A DNA stretch of 64,000 nt from Notospermus geniculatus (GCA_002633025.1 NMRB01000784.1:170444-234443); one strand, 5' to 3'; shown: positions 46,360 through 63,673, counted from the stretch's first letter. A program made the numbers and translations. Notes: a model not told the origin generated them from the letters alone.

Positions 46360-46629
46360 AGGGCCACTATATACTGCTACTTTTTGTCGATAGCCGGCGC
46401 CACCGGCGGTGATTGCATCATTCTCCAGTACTGTAGTTTCCCCTTTCGTCACAGTGTTGGAGAATGTATGATTACGTGCAATGCATACGTGGATACCCTA
46501 GGAACGAGAATTACTCTACATGGGGCGAGGTTGACAAGAAGTAGTTTACAACATTGTCAATAGAGGTCGCCCTTAGGCTTAACACGGGTATGTTCAGTGC
46601 AAGAGGGAAGGAATACAGTTGCCCTTTAA
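46356..46629 (+). mobile_element. TTAA MITE family 1, abutting copy
   Basis: TTAA at 46356-46359 and 46626-46629. Complete copy immediately adjoining a family 2 copy, with a single TTAA between them. Confidence 0.9.
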
Positions 46630-48776
46630 TCCAATCCCTTGCCACTCCCCGGACCAGCGGTTCCACTTTGTAAATAACGCAGCGTAAATTTTTGTTCGCT
46701 TTCCCGTATTTTGTGACGTTCACACTGGCAAATTACAGAACTAGTAGGCGTACATTGCACTTTAGGATCTCTTATGATCGGTCTGATCAGAGAGCGTTCC
46801 TTTCAAAAGACCATGCCTCCGTGGGCCTACATTCTTTTTCGTCCAGAGCATGCCGTTTTTTAGGCACGACCGTTTCTCATTTGTTGAGATCTTTTGGGAT
46901 ATTTTATGCCGACCATTTTTGGGGGATCTTATGCCGACACTTTTCATCAGCTGTACCTGATTTATGACGTAGTTTGCGAAATATCGTCCCTAAAGGGTTT
47001 ATGACTTATAGATGGATGATAAAGATCTAAGAACGTGGATGAAAAAGATCCAAAGTCGATGATTTAGGAGGAGTGGATTCCAATAATGTATTTATATATC
47101 GCTCTGATCTCTTCTTATGGAGATTCTGAGATCAGACACACATCTGTCTAAATCTTCACAGTCACAAGAGGTGTCCGATCGTCAAAGACCAGGCTCAAAT
47201 AATCCCTCGCACAGAGCCAACCTGTTTGTGTGGGAGATATCTCAGCAGTCTCAAAGCAATGTCTTGTGATTACAAAGGATATGTTATCGCTATGATCACG
47301 TCGTCAGTTTTTACCTACAACAGGTTGAGGCGGACTTGTCTGCTGTAGGGGAAATTGGCGGTGGTTATTTGTATATGTCCAACAGAGGGGCAACAAGGCC
47401 CGTAATTTGTGAGATGTGTCGACTGCTATCAAAGAACACGCTAACAATACTTGTACCAAATTAGACGCAGAAACTTACGGCTTGGTCCTCTCAGTCTGCA
47501 ACTCCGGCACCTCTGGATACTTGTTTTTATGAGTATTTTCGCCCCATTAGACAGAATGGGAGGAATAACTTATACTCTTTGTCCATTCATTAGTCAGAGA
47601 GGCAATTACTCCTCTTTACTCTTCTAACTATCGGCTACACCCTCAATAACAGTATTGCTTTGAACTTGGCAACCGTGGAGGAGATATGAAGACGAAACTG
47701 CCAGCACTTGACGCAGATGAGGCTGGTTTTTCGGTAACCATTTTCTTGATACATAGATTCATGTCCTTAAGGTGGTTAAGCTTTGACGTCCTTGACGCGC
47801 ACAACTCCAAAGGCTGTTATAAAGTCCAAAAAAACGTTCATAAAAGAGTTTCACTTACCCTTGAATTACAACATTGCTTCGGGTGCCTGGTTCGCAGTCT
47901 CTCATTTCAACAATATTTTTCTCAGCACAAAGTAAAAATCGCTTCACTTATCGCAGTTTAGCTCAAAAAAGATTTATCAGATTATAATCCGATTTATTTA
48001 TTGAGCAGATCGAGGTAGTTGAACAACCTCCTTGATTTTGTCTTATTCTTCCAACCTCGTTCGAGTTTTAACTCGAGTGCAACTTGAATCTGGTGAAGTT
48101 GCAGCAGGGCCTCAGTCAGGTACACATTAGCCGATCAACAACCATAGTTTACTACTCTCCATTCCAGTTCCGATTGGCGCGAGGTTTATCAACGATAGCT
48201 CCGCAACGCCTGGGCCGATTTTGATGAAACATACGTCAATCGACTTGTCTTTCTTGGCGGTACAGCCATCGTCACTGTCATTTTCCCGAAAAACGTGACA
48301 GAAAAAAGTTCTTTCACAAATCACAGTTCGTGGTTACGGCCGAAATGGCGGCCATTTTGAAATGACGCAATGCATCGTGCACGTGTAAACTGCACTGAAC
48401 AGCATAGCGAAATGAAATGGGTTTTGAGAAAGGGATCCGTTATGCAGGCCTTACGCGAAAAATGAATATAGCAGAAAGATACCGGCAAGAAAGACAAGTT
48501 TAGTGATGTATGGTATGTTGAATTTGACCCAGCCGTTGAGGAGATATCGGCTGAAAACCTCGCGCCACTGGGATTTGGAATGAACTGTAGCTGAGGCGGT
48601 AACGTAGGGACACTTGAACTTTTCGAATGGAAGATTGGTCGAACAATGAAACGTCTCGATCGGTGAACTGGAGTAACCGATGAAAAATAAGTTTGTTGAT
48701 ATGAGTAAAATAATAAACGAGGGTTTGTGCAGTTACGTGTTTACATAATTTACTTTATTCTGTTTTCACGTAAAAG
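46630..48776. other. Intergenic; no gene seen
   Basis: Chance frames only (for example 47686-47961, plus, 91 codons). Nothing recognisable on either strand. Confidence 0.35.
48754..48759 (-). terminator. Polyadenylation signal of protease C, displaced by a MITE
   Basis: AATAAA on the minus strand in context ACAGAATAAAG, matching the signal of copy B (ACAGAATAAAA). The MITE at 48777-48999 lies between it and the stop codon, so the 3' UTR is lengthened by about 220 bp. Confidence 0.7.
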
Positions 48777-48999
48777 TTAAAGGAGCACGGTATACGATCT
48801 CTTACTGGGGTTTTGACTGACGACGTAGAGAGAGCCACCTAGCGGCAGCAATACGAACTAAAAATAAACATTACAAAATGTACGTAGAACATCGGTCCAT
48901 TCGCCGACAACGTAGTTAGTCCTGGGTTTGGAGAGTGGCGCGCACGGCGATGGTGGCGCCGGCTGTCGAGAAAAGGTGCAGGCAGTACCGGGCTCCTAA
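48777..48999 (+). mobile_element. TTAA MITE family 2, copy 4, in the 3' UTR of protease C
   Basis: Left TTAA at 48777-48780, right end decayed to CTAA at 48996-48999, five bases from the stop codon. Interior blocks AGAGCCACCTAGCGGCAGCA and GGCGCCGGCTGTCGAGAAAA identify the family. Confidence 0.9.
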
Positions 49000-49004
49000 A
49001 ACAT

Positions 49005-50907
49005 CTAAGGTAAACTCAGTCCTGTTGTACTTCTAATCCAGTCCATGAATGAGATGGTACTCGTGAAGACCGACTCATATCGGGGTGTGTTGCAGATAGA
49101 TGGATGTCCGTAAGACACAATGCCCACCTGGACGAACCTCCCACCGGCATTGCAGACCAGTGGCCCTCCTGAATCACCCTGTAACAGCAAAAGATGGAAT
49201 TTTTTGTGCGCAACAGTGAGGGCGTAGCAATAATGATGAAGTGACTAACAGCAATGATGCGGTGCGTCAGTAGCTATGAAAAAGGGCGGAAGAGCAATGA
49301 TCAGTGTCTTCCTTGTAGACGACCCTTACCCGACATGGCCCCTGCCAATTTTGGGACCCGAAGCAGATTTGTGAGTCGTATATTGACCTCCAGTCGGTCT
49401 TCTCGCGACACACCTTCGCCGACATCACTGGTCCTTGGACTTCCTGGAGGTGATTTGAGTCAGCACCACCTAACGGCAAGAAGAATAACATTCATTCTTG
49501 TTCAAAATCTGTGGCAAATCAGTGGGGAGGTCTGACGGTTTTCAACCGCCGCTGTTTGGTCGTCAGGGGCAATGACTGTAACCTCTCACTCGCCCGGTTG
49601 TGGCTGAAGTCAAGTTCCACGTCAGGGTATTGCTCGTACTGAGGAACAAACTCGGCCGTCGCTTCAATTGCTACAACTGTCCGATTCACGAGAAGAGAAT
49701 GGACTAATGCAGTGGTCAGTGTAAACCCTGGACCCCCCCCCCTCCGTTCAGGGGTCACCACTAAATTAGTGTCGAAAAAGTGTCGAGTTCTGAGCGCTCA
49801 ATTTTTTTCTTATCGGCGTATCTCTGTCGACCCAAAAAATAGATAATGTCGAATTCCTGGCGTTTATTTCATAATTGCTAATAGAAATGACTAAAAAAGT
49901 AAAAGATTAGTGAAAAAAGCTGGTGAATACCTGACGATTTCATTTGAGGTCCTGAGTGAATTAGTGTCGAATCCTGACCCTAGAAAAATTTTCTACGTGT
50001 CGAATAAGTGTCGAAAAAGTGTCGACCCCTGACCAGGGGGGGTACAGGGTTTACACTGACCGCTGCATAACTGCTGCACAGTGACCCAAGTCTCGTTGCT
50101 GGTAGCGAGCTCACAAAATCAAGATCGGATGTGCTTGGTACTACAACTTACCTGGTGCCTCGCCCCATCCTGTGACGTAGCAATCCCTGTAGTCAATCTT
50201 GTCGCCTTGGGTAGGGAGACAGACTGGTTTGATGAACTTGGTGAATGTTAACGGCTTTTTTAACCGGAGCAGAGCTATGTCGTTTCGGCTGGAGACTAGG
50301 CGTGAAAACCCAGGGTGCTAACAGCAAAAAATGAGTACATGTAGCAGGGCCGTATTTAACTTTTTGGTCCAGGGGGGGGGGCAGAAGACCTCTTTTTGCC
50401 GTTTTTTGCCCAAAATCCCCATGAAAATCACGTTTTTTTGTTTTTTGGTCGCCCCCCCCTTTAAATACGGCCCTGTGTAATTAGAAAACTAGCCATCTAG
50501 GCCCAGTCGGATTGGCGAGGTCATCATCTTCAGTTGGGTGCAAACTTTTTGCAAGGCTGCGATTAGATCGTTCTAGAACGGTACCGACTTCCATATTGAT
50601 GCGTCCAGCATGGTTGCGAGCCCCATGGGACGACCAGCGCTCAGCGGCGAAGTCTGCGACGGTCTTCTTCGCACAGTGTGACCTGTGACCCTTCGAAGGG
50701 GCCGGCAAATGACGGTGGCTGCCGGCGGCTTTCAGACCGTCTTGTCAAGAGTTGAGTTGGTGCAAAGGACGAGTGGGCTATTGCAAGTAACATAGTCGTA
50801 AAGCACTTACCTCTGCAATCAAGTCGATCCTGTACATCTGCTCTGTCCCGTCATCCAGGCGAAGATTGAGCTCCCCTGCTTTCACTTTGCCGGCGTAGTT
50901 AAACACT
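49005..50907 (-). CDS. Protease C: partial chymotrypsin/elastase-like gene (exons 3-6 only)
   Basis: Same family as protease A. Exons (minus): exon 3 50907-50811, exon 4 50317-50152, exon 5 49469-49330, exon 6 49178-49005. All splice sites and phases fit. Asp102 equivalent lies in RNDIALLRL (exon 4) and Ser195 equivalent in GDSGGP (exon 6). No exon 1 (signal peptide) or exon 2 (activation site and His57) exists in the 300 bp between exon 3 and the end of copy B. Alone it cannot make a protease. It may be spliced to exons 1 and 2 of copy B (or B exons 1-3), which would give about 267 aa in frame, or it may be a relic of a partial tandem duplication. Intron 3 holds a MITE at 50346-50474 and intron 4 one at 49708-50067. 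Confidence 0.75.
49708..50067. mobile_element. Inverted-repeat MITE in protease C intron 4
   Basis: TGCAGTGGTCAGTGTAAACC at the left and GGTTTACACTGACCGCTGCA-like right end (50047-50067). The interior repeats GTGTCGAAAAAGTGTCGA on both sides (about 49770 and 50004). Confidence 0.8.
50346..50474. mobile_element. Inverted-repeat MITE in protease C intron 3
   Basis: AGGGCCGTATTTAA at 50346-50359 and TTAAATACGGCCCT at 50461-50474, 14-bp perfect ends, with homopolymer-rich centre. Confidence 0.75.
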
Positions 50908-50994
50908 CTACAAAGAAATCTTTGCCAACACACTCCACCGGCTTTCATGACCCTGGGCCTTGCAGTTGCGAAACGTGCCAGTTTACGGACGACA

Positions 50995-51022
50995 CACAGA
51001 CACACACACACACACACACACA
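50995..51022. repeat. (CA)n microsatellite
   Basis: About eleven CA units, between protease copies B and C. Confidence 0.8.
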
Positions 51023-51176
51023 GACGGACGCCATTCAGTATACATATGACTAGCTCCGCTGACCTTTGGTCAGCTGAGCTAAAAAGGCTGTTGATGTTGA
51101 GTCGACAATAAACGAGTTTGTGCTCTGAATAGAAGATGGAGATATCGTGATGTGAGATGTTGTTTACATTATTTAT

Positions 51177-51182
51177 TTTATT
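51177..51182 (-). terminator. Polyadenylation signal of protease B
   Basis: AATAAA on the minus strand about 25 bp past the exon 6 stop. Confidence 0.65.
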
Positions 51183-51206
51183 CTGTTTCCACGTGACAGT
51201 TAACAG

Positions 51207-53716
<2,510 letters not shown>

Positions 53717-53770
53717 GTTCACTTGAGGCATTCTGGCGACTTTCTGATGATTTACGTGAGAAAGCAGTGT

Positions 53771-53948
53771 TTTAAATACCGGAGTCTTTCGCCAGCAGAC
53801 CCGATACCGGTATGTTATAAAAATATGGGAAAAGAACCTTCCGAGCTGACAGCCCGACACGTGGTGATATGAATTTTTAAAAAAATAAATTCTGTTTGCC
53901 TGGAGTGAGTTATCAAGTGTCCCAGATGTTAAAGAGGGCTTTCTCCCA
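53771..53948 (-). promoter_or_regulatory. Protease B promoter block with PTF1-like bipartite site
   Basis: TTTAAA at 53771-53776, 55 bp ahead of the ATG. Conserved CAGAAAGT/GTAAATCATCA between it and the ATG. Conserved block at 53826-53853 containing AAGGTTCTTTTCCCA on the minus strand. E-box CAGATG at 53923-53928 and TC-box-like TCTCCCA at 53942-53948, 19 bp apart start to start as in gene D. Confidence 0.6.
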
Positions 53949-54096
53949 CTGATGCAGTAACTAGGGACAACTTGTCAAATATAAAATAAAGGTTCGCTCG
54001 GACAGAAACGTGCAGGCTTATAGATAGGTGAAAGGTAGAGAACTTAAGTGTTGATGTTGAGTAAACAAAACACGATTTTGTTCGGTTAAGTGTTAC

Positions 54097-54102
54097 TTTA
54101 TT
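54097..54102 (-). terminator. Polyadenylation signal of protease D
   Basis: AATAAA on the minus strand about 30 bp past the stop. Confidence 0.7.
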
Positions 54103-54130
54103 CAGTTATGTGTGTGAGTAACATTTAGGT

Positions 54131-57725
<3,595 letters not shown>

Positions 57726-57780
57726 GTTTCCCTTGGGTTCTCTTGCCAACTATCTGATGATTTACTAGAGAAATCAGGTT

Positions 57781-57952
57781 TTTAAATGTTCGCCCCCTCA
57801 CCAACAGATCCGCTACATTTATAAAAGTGTGGGAAGAGAACCTTCGGGGTTGACAGCCGGATACTTAGTGCCATTTGCCATGCCGGATACTTAGCATGTT
57901 TACCATGAATGAGTTGTCAACTCTCCCAGATGCAAAAGGGGGCTTTTTCCCA
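57781..57952 (-). promoter_or_regulatory. Protease D promoter block with PTF1-like bipartite site
   Basis: TTTAAA at 57781-57786, 56 bp ahead of the ATG. Conserved block at 57829-57857 (AAGGTTCTCTTCCCAC on the minus strand). E-box CAGATG at 57927-57932 and a perfect TC box TTTCCCA at 57946-57952. Confidence 0.65.
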
Positions 57953-58039
57953 CAGTTTTTCTGTCTGTGAATCCGCTCTTGGATACTAGGCACCATCTCC
58001 TGCCCATGAACATCATAATGTCGATATCATGCAATTAAT

Positions 58040-58447
58040 AGGGAGGATGCGCAGCTTTCCGACTCCGACTCCGACTTCAACTACGAGAATGAATTGCAGT
58101 CCGCTGTGGACATCCTTGATAAAAACGATTTGATAGACGTTTGCAAATCGTAAAATGCCACAACTTTGTGGCAGAATAATTTTGACTCGTAATCGGAAGT
58201 GCGCATAAATCGCAAATATCGTAGTCGTCATAGTCGTGTCTCAAAGTCGTAACAATTACGACTTCAATATTCATTATTTATCCGCACTTCCGATTTATTA
58301 GGCCAATTTTTTCTGCCTTCAATTTATGGTGTTTGACGAATTGAAAATTTCTATCACATCGTTTTTATCAAGGATGTCCATAGCGGACTGCAATTAATTA
58401 TCGTAGTTGAAGTCGGAGTCGGAGTCGGAAAGTTGCGCATGCTCTCT
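58040..58447. mobile_element. Large TA-flanked foldback (about 400 bp)
   Basis: TAGGGAGGATGCGCAGCTTT at the left, with GCGCATGCTCTCTA at the right. Arms of over 100 bp include GACATCCTTGATAAAAACGAT and its complement and three GACTCC/GGAGTC repeats. Upstream of the protease D promoter. Confidence 0.85.
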
Positions 58448-58529
58448 ATTCCTGGTGATTCATCCAGATTCATACAAAAATGCACCATTAATTGGTGTGT
58501 ATCTTCTGTAACCCATGGCCTTGTTGATA

Positions 58530-58705
58530 GGAGCTGTCAGTGAGTTGACCAATAGGTGTCACTACGCCCTAATTCAATGCATGTTGTAGCGGACCGATTC
58601 ATTCTTGATCGAGCACCAATCGCGTGCATTTTCCTGTGCATTGGTCCGCTAGAACTTTGCTGCCATCTTTTGGCAATACGCGCGGCTGAGTGCTCCTAAT
58701 CGATG
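58530..58705. repeat. Interspersed repeat shared with 20205-20450
   Basis: GTTGACCAATAGGTGTCACT and GCTGCCATCTTTTGGCAATA blocks. Confidence 0.6.
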
Positions 58706-59324
58706 CACTCTTAGCTGGGTTCATTTGCGTCAACGCACAAATGAACCCTTTATGGTAGTCATCTGTAGATGTGACAGGAACCACAGGTTCCCTGGTTTCA
58801 GACCCTCAGCAGCAGCTGAGCTTTGTCTGTTTTTGAGCCAAAGATCTTTCCTTCCTTTGTACCTTCCATGATGAACGTCTTTTCGTACCGCGTTGCCCGG
58901 CCCTCTCCCAGACATCGCACAGGCTATAGGATTTATTGCATATTTCTTGTTTCTCGTCAATCGTCTTTGGTCACTAACACCATTCGATCCTACCCTCCCA
59001 CCTTAGTACCGTAATCAAACCCGACCTACCGTATCATCATTTAAAATCAATGACGTCACTCTTCCGGCAGTCTGATTTACAGCCAGCGATTATCACCTAA
59101 AAGCATATTCGCGTGTTATAATCACTCCGTTTATAGAACCGTGTATGATATATTACAGTCATTTTCTCAACTTACATTTTTAGACCAAATATGCGTCTTG
59201 AACACTTCCGGCTGTTTTCACCAAATGATCATTCATAAAACGATCAGCCGTTACCAATCCCAGTTTGCAAAGACTGGTATAGGTACTCATTCACGGAATC
59301 CGCGAGAACGAGCTGACTTTTTAT
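58706..59324. other. Intergenic; no gene seen
   Basis: Nothing recognised; likely upstream region of the receptor gene. Confidence 0.35.
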
Positions 59325-59460
59325 CCCGACAGGGCGGCACTGCGGGCGGTTGTACCGATGACGTTGAAAACAGCAAAACAATGCAATGACGTCACGACAC
59401 GACGTCCTTGACGCAGTGGAAAATGGTCAACCGCTCACAGCGCCTCCCAGTGGTAGTATT
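59325..59460. mobile_element. MITE of the GGCGGCGCTGC family
   Basis: CCCGACAGGGCGGCACTGCG at the left and CCGCTCACAGCGCCTCCCAG at the right. It lies just upstream of the receptor exon. Confidence 0.6.
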
Positions 59461-59674
59461 TGTAGCCGTACTAGTCTCAGGATTTATGGCGATTCCGCAA
59501 ATCGGGATGAAAAGGGGTTCATAGGCGAATGATAACAACCTTCAAAACTCAATGATCTATGTTTTTCTGGATCTTTAAAACAATATTTTTGTCTTCTTTC
59601 AGTCAACGATGCTTTTATAAGAACTCGTGCCATCTTTGATCGTCGAACTTGGTCGGACACGCAGACAAATCACC

Positions 59675-60647
59675 ATGACGACGCATATCCCGGATGTAAC
59701 ATCCTCGTTCCTAGAGACGTACACTTCCACTGATGACAACATAAGTTTGGATTTTAACACGACAGTTAGATCCAGACCCAACATTGACTACAAGCTCTTG
59801 AAGGATCTTGAAATAGCCACTCTGAGTGCCATCTTCGTCCTGGCTGTGACAGGCAATGGAATAGTGGTGGGATTCCTCCTGTTCAGACGAAAGAAAGTCT
59901 CTCGAATGAACCTGTTCATAGTGCATTTAAGTATAGCCGACTTAGGCGTGGCGTTTTTCCAGATTTTATCCCAAATGATCCCGTTAGCGGTACACCCGAA
60001 AGGGCATGTCAAACTATATAGTGACATACTATGTCGTTTGTATGCCTACGCACAGCTCGTGCCACTTTATGCCTCAAGTTATATGCTAGTCATCATAGCA
60101 GTGGACCGATTTTACGCCATCTGTAAGCCGCTGTCGAACTATTCTTGGACCCGGATGAGAAGCTACGTCATGATTTTGGTCACGTGGATTATTTCCTTTT
60201 CTTTGGCGTCACCGCAGTTGGCTTTATTCTACCACGACGAGAATACCGAACGATGTTTCGACATGTTCTGGGGCGTCTGGGCAGATGACCCTCGGCCCTA
60301 TCAAATCTACGTCATAACTATGATGATTCTGAGTTTTATCATTCCGATGATACTTCAAGCCTGCCTCTACGCTGCCATCGTGGTCACCATTTGGACAAAT
60401 GCAGCCTTTAAAAGCGCGGCGGAGAAATCCGAACGGTTGGACAAGGCGAAAAAGAAAGGGCGGAATCGAAACAGATCACGTAATGATAACGTTGTTGCTC
60501 CGCGGACCCATTCAACACGCGGTGTGTCAAAGGCCAAGGTCAAGACTGTTGTAATGACCTTCGTTGTCATAGTGACATTCATTGTGTGCTGGACGCCATA
60601 TTGGGTTAGCATGGTCCTCTGGGCGTTCAACGATTCCTATTACGAGA
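59675..60647 (+). CDS. Neuropeptide-type GPCR (vasopressin/NPS-receptor-like), TM1-TM6 exon, incomplete
   Basis: Rhodopsin-class plasma-membrane receptor. One exon encodes 324 codons plus one base and ends at a GTAAGT donor. A pyrimidine-rich stretch and CAG at 59590-59602 mark a likely upstream splice acceptor; the ATG at 59675 has a CACC context and follows in-frame non-ATG sequence. N-glycosylation sites at Asn22 and Asn28. TM1 has Gly60-Asn61, TM2 Asp89, ECL1 Cys120 pairing with ECL2 Cys194, TM3 ends DRF (144-146) in place of DRY, TM4 Trp171, TM5 Pro224, a basic third loop (about 250-290) and TM6 CWTP (305-308). TM3-TM6 resemble the vasopressin/oxytocin, neuropeptide S/CCAP and GnRH receptor group; the exact ligand cannot be told. 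TM7 (NPxxY) must be in a later exon, and I find none before 64000. Confidence 0.85.
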
Positions 60648-60729
60648 GTAAGTATTTTTTCGAGAAAAAAGAACTTTACTCGGACTTTCATCACGTGACA
60701 TGGAATAAGGCGGAACCTTCAAACTGCCG

Positions 60730-60875
60730 CTGTGAGGCGCTGTGAGCGGTTGTACCTTTTTTGACGTTTCGTCCTTGTTGCACTGCGTCGAAGACGTCCT
60801 GACCCGAAGTGATTGCATTGATTAGCTCTGCTCTGACGTCATCGGTACAACCGCTTGCAGCGCCGCCCTGTTGGG
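60730..60875. mobile_element. MITE of the GGCGGCGCTGC family in the receptor intron
   Basis: GAGGCGCTGTGAGCGGTTGT at the left and ACAACCGCTTGCAGCGCCGC at the right, 146 bp, starting about 80 bp inside the intron. Confidence 0.75.
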
Positions 60876-62450
60876 AGAAAATGTCATGCGGGTTTCCACA
60901 CTATTCCGACAGCCACCACGGCGGCTGAATCTTCGCTGCCACATATGAAGTGAACTCCATCGCGAGCCGACAGAAAACTGACAATCTTCCGTTTTCGCNT
61001 TCTCCACTTTGCCACTAGGGGGCCAAAACGAAAATATCAAATTTTTCCTTGTCAGATGGATAGCGCCTTCAGTTTTTGAAGGATCATTTTCATATTGCAT
61101 AAAGGTGTGTACAACCCAAAAATCTAGGTCAAGTTCGATTTTGGATGTGATGCGATTCCTATTTTGGTAGATAGGGGGCGTTTTGTGAAAAACTTAAAAG
61201 GGCTATATTTTGATAATCGTTTGAGCTATTGTATTGAACCTTTGTATGTATTTACATCTAGGTTGTAGTGACTTCCTGACGAAGTATTGGTGAAATCTAA
61301 TTCTTGACTTTCCTGCCAGGGGGCCAAAACCAAACTCGCAAAATCTGCTATGTACGCTTTGGTCACAGATATTGTCAAAGATGGCTTGTATGGGATTCTG
61401 ATATGGCTTATGCTTTCCACCACTGTGCTAAAAAAGCCAAGCGGGCACAGTGCCTTTGGCACTATTTTTTCTGTCCACACCTGTTAAAAACGCGGTGTAA
61501 TAATCCCCTCCGAGGTCGAACGGGTTTTGGAGGGGTTAATTTATGTCCCCGTCACAAACTTTGAGTAGTGTTGACGGGCACCGGGCCTCAGGAGGGATTT
61601 TTCACAGCCGGGCTAGACCCGGGTGTAAAAAAACACGGAGATTTCTATGTACAATGTAGTGTAACCACGGCTATTGTTAGTTCTTACTCTGGCACGTTCA
61701 ATTTAATTTCCCCTGACAAAGATCTTTATTGACTCTATTCCTGTTTCCCGACGCAGTTCACCAGGAACGAAACGTCGAAAAATAATGTTAACCGCGCACA
61801 GCGCCTCCAAGTGGCGGTAGTTTGCACTTCCTCAGTTATATCTTAAATTTGATTCCAATATTGTTAAGTTTGGGTTTTGTTGATGATGACACTTTGTACA
61901 TACAGTAAGCATAATCATTGTGCCAAAATGGTGTAGTAATTGTTGTGCGAGTGTTTATGGGCGGTATTTTCGGTCAGGATGTCCTTTTTTGCGGAAAATA
62001 CCGCCCATATGTATAGCCCTTTTTGGAGGTTATCGAAAGATCGCTTTGTCTACCGGTACCCATAATTCATTTGTCAAATGTAAAACACTGGGATTAATCT
62101 GATAGGCCTACCTCATCCGGCAAACCGCACGGAACACACGGCGGTAGTTCACTTTTGATATTCATATACAGGCAAAAGTGTCCGCTATAAATCCTATATA
62201 AAAAATGGCCCTATATAGGTTTTGTATAGGATTTTCATAAATCCTATATAGGCTTTTGCCCTATACAGGAATTGTCTTCTTCTGTGAGACTGTCCAACTT
62301 TCATTCGTTACAAGTATCTCCGGAGCGGGCCCTGGTCATGGAGAAGGACTGAATTGAATTTCAATGATCTCGGCCTCATTTGCAACATTCCTGTGCACGT
62401 GGCCTGAACGAGTGTGTGAAGGCCAATGAGGGACCCTTGGCCGGAAATCC
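60876..62450. other. Receptor intron; no exon found
   Basis: No TM7-like frame with NPxxY on the plus strand. Contains GGGGGCCAAAAC twice (61018 and 61318), a hairpin at about 61955-62008 (GGGCGGTATTTTC/GAAAATACCGCCC) and AT-rich CCTATATA repeats at 62175-62275. Confidence 0.4.
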
Positions 62451-62965
62451 CGACAGGTCGGCGCTGCGAGCAGTGCGACCGAAACGACGTCATTGACGTC
62501 GTTTTATGTGTTGACGCTACGTCATGAAAAAATCCGCTGTACATTTTCTACAGAAAAAATGAGATAAAGACGTTGCCGAAATCGGTGACCGAAACGAAAG
62601 GATGATTTTCACGCCAGAAATAAATGGAAATAACGTTAGAAAAAAGAAACTTCGTTTGGTAAGTGTTAATTGCAATCACCCAGAGGTACAATTTGGTGGA
62701 CTTCGGAAAACATATCTATGGCTAACCCTAACCAAACCCTTTCGAGGAACAGTGCGACCGAAACGACGTCATTGGCGTCGTTTTATGTGTTGACGCTACG
62801 TCATGAAAAAATCCGCTGTACATTTTCTACAGAAAAAATGAGATAAAGACGTTGCCGAAATCGGTGACCGAAACGAAAGGGTGATTTTCACGCCAGAAAT
62901 AAATGGAAATAACGTTAGAAAAAAGAAACTTTGGTCGCACTGCTCACAGCGCCGCGTCGTGACGT
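62451..62965. mobile_element. MITE of the GGCGGCGCTGC family with an internal direct duplication
   Basis: Outer ends CGACAGGTCGGCGCTGCGAG and CTCACAGCGCCGCGTCGTGA are inverted. A segment of about 183 bp at 62474-62656 is repeated at 62749-62931 with about two differences. Confidence 0.75.
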
Positions 62966-63333
62966 TAGTTCCTCCGGTTCCCCATTCATACTTCTCCGTT
63001 TTGCACTTTGCGCTTGTCCGTTCTCTATGTTTATGTGTGGTGCCAACAATAAAATTACTTTTTCTACCACGCACTCGCATAGGAAACGGATATGCGCAAA
63101 GCGCAAAACGCAAAGTATGAACCTACCTTAGGAATGTCAAATGCGCTGACTGCGATACCGCAGCGGCCTTGCCATGGATAACGCACATAGTCATGACGTC
63201 ACGCGTGGCTCGCATCCTCCCATAGTACGGCTCTGGTCTTGCCCCTCTCCATACACACTCGCAGTGGATGAAGAAGAGATGGAGATAGCAAAAATTCCTG
63301 CTGTGGAGGATGCGTGGCTCGAGTCACCTTATT

Positions 63334-63481
63334 AGGGAGGTTTAGAAATCAAATGATAAACGTAAACGTTACGGCAACGTTATTTTTCATACTACACATT
63401 CACCAGATTTTATATTGCATTTTTGGTATGAAAATAACGTTGTCGTTAACGTTTGTCGTTTGATTTCTAAACCTCCCTATT
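63334..63481. mobile_element. Foldback MITE, GTTTAGAAATCAAACGATAA family (copy 4)
   Basis: GGGAGGTTTAGAAATCAAAT at the left, TTTGATTTCTAAACCTCCC at the right, TA at both borders. Its centre is inverted relative to copies 2 and 3 and matches copy 1's orientation. Confidence 0.9.
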
Positions 63482-63525
63482 AATCAATTTGCGTCGTACT
63501 TAAAATGCACATCACGAAACAACCT

Positions 63526-63673
63526 TAAGCTGCGTTTACCAGACATCCGGAATGCGGTATAGGGATGCGGAATCCCCGGCGGAACGACATGTTGCATACG
63601 AAAATGCATTGCATTTTCCGCTTCCGCGTTCCGCAATCCGCATTCCGCGTGTCAGCTAAACGCAGCTTTAAAC
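63526..63673. mobile_element. Inverted-repeat MITE, AGCTGCGTTTA ends
   Basis: TTAAGCTGCGTTTACC at the left and TAAACGCAGCTTTAA at the right, with subterminal CGGAATGCGG/CCGCATTCCG. Confidence 0.75.
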
